Below are positions 19,690 through 29,528 of a DNA stretch of 48,936 bases, in pieces (the stretch's first letter is position 1; every line of letters begins with the position of its first letter). A program made the translations under genes and the position numbers. This DNA is from Chara braunii (Eukaryota > Streptophyta > Charophyceae > Charales > Characeae), in contig BFEA01000456.1 in the NCBI GenBank assembly GCA_003427395.1, positions 895,126 to 944,061 on the forward strand. Direction: 5' to 3'. Below the pieces are notes generated by a model. It saw only the letters and a program-made list of their open reading frames with translations. It was not told the DNA's origin and made no database searches.

Positions 19690-19880
19690 GTGGATACTGC
19701 CCCCACCTGGTTAGGTCATGTAGGGTCGACATTTGACCTGACCAGGTTGACTGAGTGAATGGATGGGGTGGCGAGACACAAAGGNGTGGATACTGCCCCC
19801 ACCTGGTTAGGTCATGTAGGGTCGACATTTGACCTGACCAGGTTGACTGAGTGAATGGATGGGGTGGCGAGACACAAAGG
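19690..19880. repeat. Exact 95-bp duplication around a single N
   Basis: 19690-19784 and 19786-19880 are identical (GTGGATACTGCCCCC ... CACAAAGG) and are separated by one N at 19785. C2 has a single copy at the same place. This is most likely an assembly gap-closing artefact. Confidence 0.9.
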
Positions 19881-20201
19881 AGGCTGATTGGAGTAAGCGA
19901 GAGGGAGTAGAGAGTGAGAGGTACTCGCACCTGGAATCTGCACTTCAAGAAGACATTGAGTGACTTTTGGGCTTCCCCTCAAGAGGGAGACTTGATCGGA
20001 GGCTGCCATATCTGCATCGGATTGCTGCAAGTTGCTACTTTGATCTTCAGACATCGACGGGGGATCCGGCGTTGCAACAGGGGTGTAGGAAGGCCATTTT
20101 AGTCATGCTAGGACACTTCGTGTAGTGGTAGCTAGGGGTCAGAAGGACTTATGAGAGAGGGGGGTGACTCGTTATCCATCTTTGGAGGCCGGGCCTCACA
20201 G

Positions 20202-20457
20202 GTAAGTGTCGTGTGACCTGGGTATGCCCGTGGGAGGTTGCTTGGTACTTCATGGCCTGTTGGGGGTGTGATGGGCTCTCTTCCTCTTCTATGAGGTCCT
20301 GGTTGTGTGTGTGAGCATGTGGATTGCTTTCTCACTTGATGGATGGATGAATGATGTATCTATTCTAAATGACATATCTTTCTACAGTGCATTGTCTTTT
20401 CATTTCCGAACAGCTGTAGGGGTAAGTTCTTGCTGAAAGTTGTCTTTTCCTTTTCAG
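20202..20457 (+). other. Predicted intron in the C1 leader
   Basis: Donor CTCACAG|GTAAGTG at 20202, acceptor TTTTCCTTTTCAG|TACGG ending at 20457. Both sites and the flanking exon TACGGTAGAGGCAG are conserved in C2 (40480-40720), and the donor also in element E (35028). Splicing would remove 256 nt of 5' leader before gag. I cannot show that it is used. Confidence 0.65.
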
Positions 20458-21009
20458 TACGGTAGAGGCAGTTTGGGACCGGCTTGGTATCCCTATCATG
20501 TTGGTCCTTGTCCACGACCTACTTGGGACCCCTCGGGACCCATTGGGACCAGGCCCAACGGGACAGGACCTTTCAGGCCCAAAACTGTTGCCGCCTGTGC
20601 ATCTCTTTGCTGCGCTCAACTTGGGGGACATACGGCTAGCAAGGGCATTCCTTTCAAGGGGATATTGAATAATCTTACCGCCTATTATCACATACTGCCC
20701 CGCGTCTGACTCGACGACCGTCTGCACCCCTCGAAATCTCCATTGCTGCAGTTAGTTTTCGTTGGCTGACTTATTATGATGCATGTCCCTTGTCAGGTTA
20801 GACAAGAGGGGATCTCCAACTGATCTGATCGGGCTCGTTCTATGTCAGTCCTCTCTTCCGTTTTATTTTTATTTATTTATTTATTTACTTATATATTATT
20901 TTTTCGGTGTGTGCCATTCTCTGAGTCCAAATGAATTGTCGCTCCTGCTAGGAGTTCTACCTTCTTCTCTGTGTGAACTTTCTGATTGTTTCTTTCATCT
21001 GAACTATCT

Positions 21010-22420
21010 ATGTCCGGTATCGAGACGCGTGCGTAGACAACGAGAAGAGAAGAAAGGGTGAGAGAAGGTGTTCTTTTTGAGAGTGTGAGGAAGGGCAAGA
21101 GGAGCGTTCGTCCAAACATCAGGAGAGAGCGGACCCCTCTTGGAAGATCTACTGACACTCCTTCCTCCGGCATGGCGGACATCACCTCTGCCCAATGGCA
21201 GGCTATGTTGGACGCGGCAGAGGAGAACGAGAAACAGTTATTCCAGAAACTTTATGATGATGTCGTACAGAGGGAAAGGGAGGCAGAGGCTGCAGCCAGA
21301 GCCACGAGTATGTATGCCAACTCCTCGCGGCGCCGACAGTGCTGCACTAGTCATAGTCCCAAATGCGGGGACATCAGCCCAAAACGCCACAGTCCTTACT
21401 GGAGTTCAGTACAGCGGTCCCGTAGTGGACAAACGGGTGGCCACTCTACCGTCCAAGTACGACGGGAAAGCAGACATCACCTCTTGGATTAGTTCCATGC
21501 GGTCATACTTCGAGGTCATGCGGACACCGCAAGAGGACCGAAGTATGATCATGGGGACTAATATTGAGCCCGCCGTACGAATTACATTTAGCTCCAAGCT
21601 ATTGTTGCAGGTTATGAAAGAATTGACATGACTGAGTGGCTGAAGGTAACCCCTGTATGCACCCTTGAGGACCTTCTCATCACACGGTACCAGGATAAGC
21701 ATGCTGCGCTCAAGGCTAGGCTGAATGAAGCTTGAGGCCCTTAAGGGCCAAACATGGAGGTCCTCCATGCAGGCTTTGGAACAACACTTGACCGGTCTGC
21801 TCACTACTCCAGATCTGGGAATGATCGACGTGTCTTGTATGGATGTAGTCATGAGAGTGGCCCCTAAAGAATACCTCTCCCTACTAGCACTCAAAGACCA
21901 TACTACCTGGCGAGAGCTCATGACGGATCTAGTCAACCTAGAGGCCAAGGACCTCGCCAGGCGGAAGAAGGCGCCCGCTGCATGTGGGAAACCACAACGC
22001 AAGCGGTATGGGAGCAGCAACCAGCTTGCACTGCATGATCATCGAGAGGTTGAAGATCAGTCCTACGCGGATGATTTGTCTCTAGATGACGATCTAGAGT
22101 CGGACTCCGATATGGGCTGTTCCACATCAGCCATTGAGTTTGACGTAAATGAAGATGAAAAACTTAATGCTTTTAGAAAGACTGCTTCAAACAAGGGGCC
22201 TAACTGTGGTTCGGGTAAGGGAACTGTTGTCCACCTCCGCAAGAATGCGAAGATCCCTGAGAAACCGGAGGATGCGTCTACCAAGCCTTGGGAAACCCTC
22301 CGTATCAGTCAAAAGGAATGGGAAAGAAGATCTAAACTGCGCATATGCTTGCATTGTCAAAAGCCTGGGCATGCTGTGCAGGACTGTTACAGACTCCAGG
22401 GAAACAAGCAAAGGGCGTAG
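21010..22420 (+). pseudogene. gag: C1 gag (internal deletion, zinc knuckle)
   Basis: The start MSGIETRA is at 21010 by homology with C2; a TAG follows where C2 has CAG. Conserved blocks: GMADITSAQWQAML, an acidic/basic helix ending in REREAEAAARATS, then a jump: about 295 bp present in C2 (its coiled-coil-rich segment) are missing after 21310. Next come KYDGKADITSWISSMRSYFE and FLE-type capsid sequence MDVVMRVAPKEYLSLLALKD, then a CCHC knuckle [14 protein letters not shown]. It ends LQGNKQRA and TAG at 22418-22420. Frame changes occur near 21400 and 21640-21725. The last 76 nt overlap pol. Confidence 0.9.
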
Positions 22421-23330
22421 AGGAGTCATCAGCACTCCCTACAACAAGGGAAGCTGGAACATCAGTTGCAGGCCTCTCTAACGAGCCTGAATCTGATCAA
22501 CAACCCACTCCTGAAGCCCCGAACGACGCTGATTCCAAGGCTGTTGCAGTTCATGTGTTGTACACTGAGCCTTGGGAGGAGTCTAAGGAAGTTGACTTCC
22601 ACGCTCACATGGAACATTGGCTGCAGCTCAAGCAGCAACGCCGTGTTCAAGGGAGTGTGGAGCTAACCTTCTTTAAACTGCTCATCTACCGCCGATACAT
22701 CCGCGTGCTGATTGACAGTGGTTCAACCACTAATTTTTTTTCTCATAATGGGATTCGTAAGGCGGGCCTGGGAATGAAGCAAGTGGAACTGCAGAACCCT
22801 TGTCAGACCAAGGTGGGCAACCAAGAGTTTGTCACCTCTACACATGCTGTCAAAGGTGTGCGCGTCACCTTTGACAAGGACCACACTGTCACACATGAGC
22901 TCAACTTCTACGTCATGGACCAGTGTTCGTTCGACGCGGTCATTGGCTTGGGCTGGCTAAAGGCTCATTGCCTAAGGACCACGTGGGCGGACAACCAGTT
23001 GGTGGTGCGTGATGCCAAGGGGAACGAGCGTACCGTCCTATTGGATGAGACACGCGAGTTCCCTGTGACTCTTCTAAGTGCAACCAAACTCAGCAAATCA
23101 GTGCGCAGGCGCAAGGAGATTGAGCATGTACATGTAGCTTTTGTAAAGCCTCTCCATGTGCCTTCTACTTTTGCTGCATTTTCTACCACGGTAAGTAACT
23201 CTACTTCTATCACCGCTACTTCTAATCCATCTACTTCTATTGTGAATAATCCTTCTACTTTTGATCCAAGTACTTCTAATCCGGTTGTCATTGCCGTAAA
23301 TTCTCAGTCTAATTTTCTATCTCCTGATGA
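22345..23330 (+). pseudogene. pol: C1 aspartic protease region of pol
   Basis: The pol frame is open from 22345; the functional entry is the slip site at 22399. After an acidic spacer and the segment [20 protein letters not shown] comes the retropepsin: [18 protein letters not shown] with an intact D-S-G, and [16 protein letters not shown] as the second conserved strand. A Ser/Thr/Pro/Asn-rich linker with repeated TSTS-like motifs (about 23170-23300) leads into RT. The protease active site is intact here, unlike the D-N-G of C2. The open frame continues unbroken into RT. Confidence 0.92.
22399..22457 (+). promoter_or_regulatory. Predicted -1 ribosomal frameshift signal, C1
   Basis: Slippery heptamer G GGA AAC at 22399-22405 is phased exactly on the gag codons (CAG GGA AAC AAG). 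After an 11-nt spacer, a stem pairs 22417-22426 with 22434-22442 (GTAG + GGAGT against ACTCC + CTAC, one bulged A). Loop bases TCAGC (22429-22433) can pair with GCTGG at 22453-22457 to make an H-type pseudoknot. Slipping back one base gives GKQAKGVE, the pol frame. The C2 copy keeps heptamer and structure with a compensatory change. The spacer is a little longer than the usual 5-9 nt. Confidence 0.75.
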
Positions 23331-24715
23331 GGATGATCCTCCACCGGAAGTCCCAGCAAACATTCGCCAGCTATTAGATCGATTCCCTGAAGTTTTGGCC
23401 GAGCCTCGTGGAGTTTCCGAGCGTCCGGTCAAACACAAAATCGAGATAATAGAGGGGAGTGTTCCTCCAAAGGGCTGCATCTACCGTATGGGACAAGGCG
23501 AGTTGAAGGAGTTGAGGAGGCAGATTGATGATATGGTTGACCGTGGATGGATTAGTCCCAGTGAGTCTGAGTTTGGTGCACCTGTCCTGTTTGTGCCAAA
23601 GAAAGGAGGCAAACTCCGAATGTGTATTGACTATCGTGGCCTTAATCGGATCACCAGAAAGAATGCTTACCCTTTGCCTCGCATAGATGATTTGCTAGAT
23701 GCGGCAGGTGGCTGCAAGGTCTTCTCCAAGATCGACCTCAAATCTGGTTACCACCAGATTGAAGTTGATCCGAGTTATCAGCACAAGACTGCATTCAAAA
23801 CACGCGATGGGCTGTACGAGTTCATCGTTATGCCCTTCGGTCTTACGAATGCACCGGCCACATTTCACTGCCTCATGGACAAGGTACTTCGCCATCAACT
23901 CAACAGGTTTGTGGTTGTGTACCTTGACGATATCCTAATCTTCAATAAAACCATGGAAAGAGCACCTCAAGCACCTTGAGGAAGTTTTGCAGGTCAACTG
24001 AGAGAAATCTGAGTTTGGAAGGGACAGCGTCATCTATCTTGGACATCGGTTGTCTGCAAACGGCCTTGAGCTGGAGGCAACCAAGGTTGAGGTCATCCGA
24101 AACTGGCCTCAACCGGCAAACGTATGCGAATTGCGTTCTTTCCTTGGTCTGGCCTCATATTACCGGAAGTTTGTGCCCAAATTTTCTGTCATTGCTCACC
24201 CTCTCTCCAGACTAACCAGCAAGAATGTTGCCTATGCATGGTGTGAGAAGTGTGAGACTGCATTCCAAGCCTTGAAAGAGGCATTGGTGAGTCATCCTGT
24301 GTTTCGCATTGCAGATCCCAACCTCACTTTCGTATCTACGGATGCGAGCCAATTCGGGATTGGTGCAGTGTTGTAATAAGATGATGGTGATGGCATGCGT
24401 CCGCTCGAATACTACAGCAAACGCATGCCCAGCCACAAGGTAGCAACTTCCACGTATATGCGTGAGCTCTACGCCCTGCGCGAGGCTCTCGCACATTGGA
24501 AGCACTACCTCTTGGGTCGCCACTTCAAGGTCTACGCAGATCATCAGACCTTGCAGTGGATTCATACACAATCTGAACTCTTTCCTACATTGACCCGCTG
24601 GTTGCATGACATTGATATCTACAGCTTTGAATTGAAACACAAGAAAGGATGTTATAACCGGGTTGCTGATGCGCTGTCTCGCCATCCTGAATTTTTGACT
24701 TGCCTTGTGGGTTCG
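23331..24715 (+). pseudogene. pol: C1 reverse transcriptase and RNase H
   Basis: RT motifs: [47 protein letters not shown] (motif A Asp), [27 protein letters not shown] (intact YLDD). A 1-bp insertion near 23955 and a small deletion near 23995 shift the frame. The connection RSFLGLASYYRKFVP follows. RNase H: STDASQFGIGAVL, then TAATAA where CAACAA is expected (24374-24379), then MRELYALREAL and VYADHQTLQW, ending NRVADALSRHPE. All catalytic acids of both enzymes are visible. Confidence 0.94.
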
Positions 24716-26287
24716 TATGACCTCCGAAGGAAACTGAAGGAGGATCTGGTCGAACACACCGCCAAGGATCCGGACCTTAGTCCCATCCTTGAGCAGCTCA
24801 AGGCTGACCCTAACAGTCAGCCTGATTTTCATGAGTGCGAGGGTCTTGTATTCCGCCGGTATGGGAAGTTCGACCGTTTGTGTGTACCCAACCATGCGCC
24901 TCTCCGAACTCATTTCTTGGATCTGGCACATGGTCGGAGTGGACATTTCGGCTTTGAGAAGACTTATGGAAGTCTTCTGCAGCAGTTTGATTGGCCAGGA
25001 ATGAAAGGATCTGCTCAGAAATTTATTGCTGAATGTCAGGTATGTCAGAGAACCAAGGTCCACAGGCATAAGCCTTATGGCCTGCTAAGACCCCTCCCCA
25101 TTCCTGATGGACCCGGTGAATCGATCTCCATCAACTTCACGGACATGGGAAAGGTGAGTGAAGCAGGGAATTCACAGGTCATGGTCATCGTGGATCGTTT
25201 CTCCAAATTTATGAATCTGATTCCTTTCCCTCCCCATGCACCAACCGAGCTTGTCATCGAAGAGTTCCATCAGCAGTATATTCTGCAGTATGGCCAATCG
25301 AAAACCATTGTGATTGATCGGTACACCCGATTCATTAGTAAAGATTGGAAGGACTTCACCTCTCAAATCTATGACATTAAACTGAACAGGACTTCTGGTC
25401 GACACCCCGAAGCCAATGGATTGGCCGAGGAGATCAACAAGACTGTCATCCAACTACTGCGCGCATTGATTGTTCCAGATCACAACACGTGGGACAAGGA
25501 GCTGCACAAAGTGAAGAGGCTGTATAACAACTCCATTCACTCTGCAACTGGCATGACACCAAACCAGTTGCAATATGGTTGGCCGATGCGTAACCCCCTC
25601 TCCTATCTGTTCCCTGAACGGTCACCTTGTCTGATGCCCGACATGCCTGGCTACAATGCCAAGTACGCATGCTTGCTCAAAGTTGTTATTGCAGCCATGA
25701 ACAAGCGCCAACATGCCATGATCAAACATGCTAACAAGTTGCGCAAAGAAGAAAAATTCAAAGTAGGGGATTATGTTTGGGTTAAAATGTCTGAGTTTTC
25801 TGATGAAGAGGGCATATCACGAAAACTCCTTCCATTGTACTATGGCCCTTGGCAGATTCTGAAGGTGATTGGGGATGATTTTGGTCCTTCATATGTGATT
25901 GNCGTGCCTCCTCATCTGCGCACGTATCCGGTCTTTCATGCGTCCAAACTGTTCCCACACATTGATGATGAGACGTTTCCCTTCCGAGACCCTATGATAC
26001 CTCGCTTTATCGACGACGGCCGTGAGATAGAAAAAATCGTTTCTCACGAGGGAAGAGGGAGGAACAAACAGTACAAGCTTCACTTCCTCTATCACCCGTT
26101 GACTGAATTCTTCTGGATTGACCGAAAAGAGTTGCTAAAGAGTGCTCCCCGTGTTGTGAACGCTTATGAACGACAAATCGCTGAGGGACAGATTGCTAAA
26201 TTTGTTGCAAAAATAACTCCTCACGGACTTACTAAGTCTCTCTTTCTGATTTACTCCTACGATGCATTTTGTGCCAACTCTGAATGA
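24716..26287 (+). pseudogene. pol: C1 integrase with chromodomain-like tail
   Basis: HHCC finger: HFLDLAHGRSGHFGFEKTYG ... CQVCQ. The core: the first catalytic Asp position reads SISINFTDMGK (Asp to Asn; C2 has SIDF), second Asp in IVIDRYTRFIS, Glu in ANGLAEEIN. GPY/F: LPLYYGPWQILKVIGDDFGP. The tail REIEKIVSHEGRGRNKQYKL ... FFWIDRKELLKSAPRVVNAY is aligned like a divergent chromodomain. An N lies at 25902. The frame is open from 24395 to 26287, about 630 codons. The D-to-N change argues against activity. Confidence 0.93.
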
Positions 26288-26316
26288 GTTACTCGCTCGA
26301 AGGGGACCTCGCTCTT

Positions 26317-26329
26317 GAGAGGGGGGTAA
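26317..26329 (+). other. C1 polypurine tract
   Basis: GAGAGGGGGGTAA lies directly before the 3' LTR start TGTAATG. It would prime plus-strand DNA synthesis. C2 has the equivalent AGGGAGGGGGGTAG. Confidence 0.9.
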
Positions 26330-26768
26330 TGTAATGACCCGCCAAAAACACAGACTGAGAACACTGCTGATTTCTGGGATTTGCAGCTGGAATGAATGCC
26401 TTGCTGAAATTCCCGCATTCTGCTGTGATTTCCACGTCTGTGTGTGTGCGTGCCTGCTGATTTGCATGCCTGTCTGAGTGCTTGTCGGTTGAGTGTGTGT
26501 ATGACCCGCAAGGGTACTTGTTGGTTGAATGGCCCGCAGGGCCGGTACTTACCTGTGGCCGTGACTTTGAGGGTTGCAGGGGGGAAAACACTCAAGTAGC
26601 GGGGGTAGGCCCGCAACACTTAGAACAACGGGGAAAGACACTCAAGTAGCAGGTAGTCCGGTACCACTCAAAGTAGTGGTAGGGGTATCGGGTACTGGAG
26701 GCCGAGCAGAAGAAGACAAAAAGTTGGCATTTTTAGAGGCCCAGTAGTGGTAGGATAGCGGTAGGCCG
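26330..26768 (+). repeat. C1 3' LTR, truncated (439 of about 1440 bp)
   Basis: It is collinear with the 5' LTR from TGTAATGACCC to GCGGTAGGCCG, then switches abruptly to element D gag sequence. No TG edge or target duplication is at the break, so the join arose by deletion, recombination or misassembly rather than by insertion of an intact D. Confidence 0.92.
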
Positions 26769-27327
26769 AGCCGGCAAGAAATGGCAAAACCGTACCATTT
26801 CAGGAAGTATTCATGGGAAAGACAACTTTCTTCTGACCTTTGAAGAAGAAGGTGTCGAAACTCTCTCCTATGATCAGATAGACTATGGTCTGGAGGGAGA
26901 TGCAGACAATGGATCGGTAGTTCAGGAGGGGGACTACGTGGCCGTTGCAGCCCGCGGGGGAGGGCGACAAGGAAGAGGCCGTGGCAGAGGAAGAGGAGGC
27001 CGCGGTCGTGGAGGAAGAGGACCCGACACCTAGAGGGGTGGTGACGAAGGAAGCTACTACGTGGGAGGAAGGGGCAATGGTCCCGCGCAAGGTGGCCGAG
27101 GACCCAACTCCACATGGGGAAGAGGAAGAGGCACGTGGATTGAGAACTGGGATCGTTCGTATCCCCCCCATCTTGGCTTGCCCGAAGGCAGACCTTGGGA
27201 AAAGCTAGGGATTACAAAAAAAGTTTGGCAAGATAGAAAAGTCGCCGATCAGTGCCTCAACTGTGGTGACCCCAACCACATTGTTCCCTTCTGCCCATAT
27301 TATAAACAACCAAAAGGGAACAGCTAG
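26769..27327 (+). pseudogene. gag: Element D gag C-terminus: barrel-like module, RGG run, zinc knuckle
   Basis: The frame from 26769 reads GKKWQNRTISGSIHGKDNFL, LTFEEEGVETLSYDQIDYGL, then a Gly/Arg run (RGGGRQGRGRGRGRGGRGRG), and after one stop near 27031 a second Gly-rich part. It ends with the knuckle CLNCGDPNHIVPFC and a stop at 27325-27327. The first 40 residues have the spacing of a small beta-barrel of the Tudor/Agenet kind (basic start, FEEEG turn, LSYDQI end); this is only pattern similarity. RGG runs and CCHC knuckles both bind RNA. The N-terminal capsid part is missing. Confidence 0.78.
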
Positions 27328-27960
27328 TAGGGTTTTCAGTTGCCTCTACAGGAACTTCATATGCAAGCAGATTGACATCCTCCAATTCTAAGGTTCTCGT
27401 GGCAGAAACTGAAGAGATAAACGATCCCCACCTAGTCAGTTGTCCAGAGGTAGTTAGTGTATGTACCTCTCTAGGTGGATCCCTCGCAGGCATGGGTGAT
27501 GAGTTGACCACTCGTCGCAAAGCCAGGGTCGAAATGAAAAAAACGGAAAGGGCAGCTAATTATTGCAGATCTAGAAGTTGGTAAAGTAAGAGGAGACGGT
27601 ATGATTGACAGTGAGTCAACACGCAACTATATTAGTAAGAAAGGCTTGCAAAAAGTGTGTCTCGGGCTTAAGGTAAAGCAGTTGGAAGAGCCCGTAATAA
27701 CTAATAAGTAAATTAGTGAATAGTTGCGAGATTGTAATGGATAGATATGTTGAGGGGATTCAGACATACTTTCCGCTCAAGGTAGAGGGGAAGGTGGAAC
27801 GCGTTCTCCACTCTTTGACTCTCTTGGTGGAAGATAATCTCCCTTTTGACATTCTCTTAGGTACAAATTGGGGGGAAGCTGCAAATGCGGATGTGAAGCT
27901 AAGGGACCATGAGTGTTGGCTCCCTAGTCCGCATGGTGGAAAAAAGAAAATCCGCCTATT
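27328..27960 (+). pseudogene. pol: Element D aspartic protease, broken
   Basis: GDGMIDSESTRNYISKKGLQ (near 27595-27650) is the active-site strand, with D-S-G changed to D-S-E. After two stops the open frame from 27716 gives LPFDILLGTNWGEA, the second conserved strand. The same G-to-E change is seen independently in element A. No slippery heptamer like that of C is seen at the gag end. Confidence 0.75.
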
Positions 27961-29528
27961 TCATGAATCCGGTAAGGAAAGCAGCTTAGCTCATTGTTGC
28001 ATGAGTGCCCCCGCGTTCGCCCGCCATGTAAAGAAGTATAATCTAAATGATCAAGTATTTGTGGCATATGTGCGCCCAGTCAAGAAAGGTGAATATAAGG
28101 AAGAGGCAAAGTCCCCAGAAGTTCAGAAAATTTTGAAAGAATTTGCAGATGTAGCAGAGGTCCCATGCGGTGTGGTAGAACGATCCATAAAACATCGCAT
28201 TGAGATTATACCCGGAAGTCAGATTCCTACGGGTTCAATTTACAGGATATCACCCAAAGAGTTGGATGAACTGCGAACCCAGCTCGATGAAATGTTGGAA
28301 AAGGGATGGATAAAACCTAGATCTTCGCCTTATGGTGCGTCAGTGCTATTTGTGGCAAAGAAAGATGACGGGGTCCGCATGTGTATTGATTATAGAAGAT
28401 TAAATGATATAACTATTAAAAATGTTGAGCTATTACCCAGGATCGATGATTTGTTGGATAGGGTTCAAGGTAGCAAGTACTTTACGAAAATTGACCTGAA
28501 GTCTGGCTACCATCAGATTGAGGTAGAATCAAAAGACCAATATAAGACTGTTTTTCGTACAAGGTATGGGCACTATGAGTTCATTGTGTTGCCCTTTGGT
28601 CTTACTAATGCACATGCAACTTTCCAGCGGACGATGAATGAACTTTTTCGTGAATGGCTTGATAAATTCGTTGTTATATATTTAGATGATATTTTGACTT
28701 TTAGTAAAAGTCTAAGTGAACATTGTGAGCACCTTCGACTTGTGCTAAATAAATTGCGCGAGGCAAAATTGAAGTTAAACCCTAAGAAGTGTGAGTGGGC
28801 AAAGCGTCATGTGTTGTATTTGGGGCACGTTATAGACGGGGATGACATCAAACCGGAAGATGCAAAGATTGCAGCCATTCGAGATTGGCCTAACCCACGT
28901 ACATTGACGGAACTACGATCGTTCCTTGGATTGGCTAGCTACTATCGTAAATTCGTAAGACACTTTACGATAATTGTTGCTCTTCTTCGCAGACTATTCA
29001 AGAAGGAAACGATCTGGAAGTGGGACCAAGATTGTACGTCTTCATTTAAACGTCTAAAGAAATGTTTGATTAACGATCCGGTTTTGAAAGTTGCTGATCC
29101 TTCTTTGCCCTTTGTTGTTACTACCGACGCCAGTCAGTACGGGATAGGCGCTGTACTCCAACAAGATGACGGGAATGGATACAGACCTGTCGAGTTTATG
29201 TCCCGATGACTACCTAGTGAGAAAGTCGCTGCTTCTACGTATGAAAGAGAGTTGTACGCACTCCGAGAAGCTTTGGATCAGGCGTCATTATCTCTTAGGT
29301 TGCCATTTCAAAGTGTACTCAAATCATGAGACACTTCGCTGGCTAAAGACGCAGACCCGAATGACACCTAAACTGACCAGGTGGGTTGCGAAAATCGATC
29401 AGTATGACTTTGAGCTGAAGCCAGTAAAGGGTAAGTATAACGTTGTTGTTGACGCGTTAAGTCGAAGATCTGATTTCTTTGGTGTTATTGTAAACATATG
29501 TAGACATAGGCACCGATTTACAAGATAA
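27961..29528 (+). pseudogene. pol: Element D reverse transcriptase and RNase H
   Basis: RT is intact over about 415 codons (to 29209): [75 protein letters not shown]. The connection RSFLGLASYYRKFVR follows. RNase H: FVVTTDASQYGIGAVLQQ, then a TGA where CGA is expected (29207-29209), then STYERELYALREAL, a frameshift, YSNHETLRW and VVVDALSRRSDF. The Asp of the third RNase H motif is Asn (SNHE for SDHx). Confidence 0.93.

Larger units (their letters stand above)
18121..26768 (+). mobile_element. Element C1: Ty3/gypsy chromovirus-like copy
   Basis: Order: 5' LTR (18121-19559), PBS, leader with intron, gag, -1 overlapping pol (AP, RT, RNase H, integrase, chromodomain-like tail), polypurine tract, 3' LTR truncated at 26768. 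It interrupts element A at 18120; the preceding bases ACACT are the candidate target duplication but the right flank is lost. It is homologous throughout to C2 (38554 onward). It is dead through stops and indels, though pol is long and well preserved. Confidence 0.95.

Noticed and set aside
27300-27340. A slippery frameshift site at the end of element D gag
   Set aside because: No X-XXY-YYZ heptamer in phase is present; the protease frame is reached only through stops.
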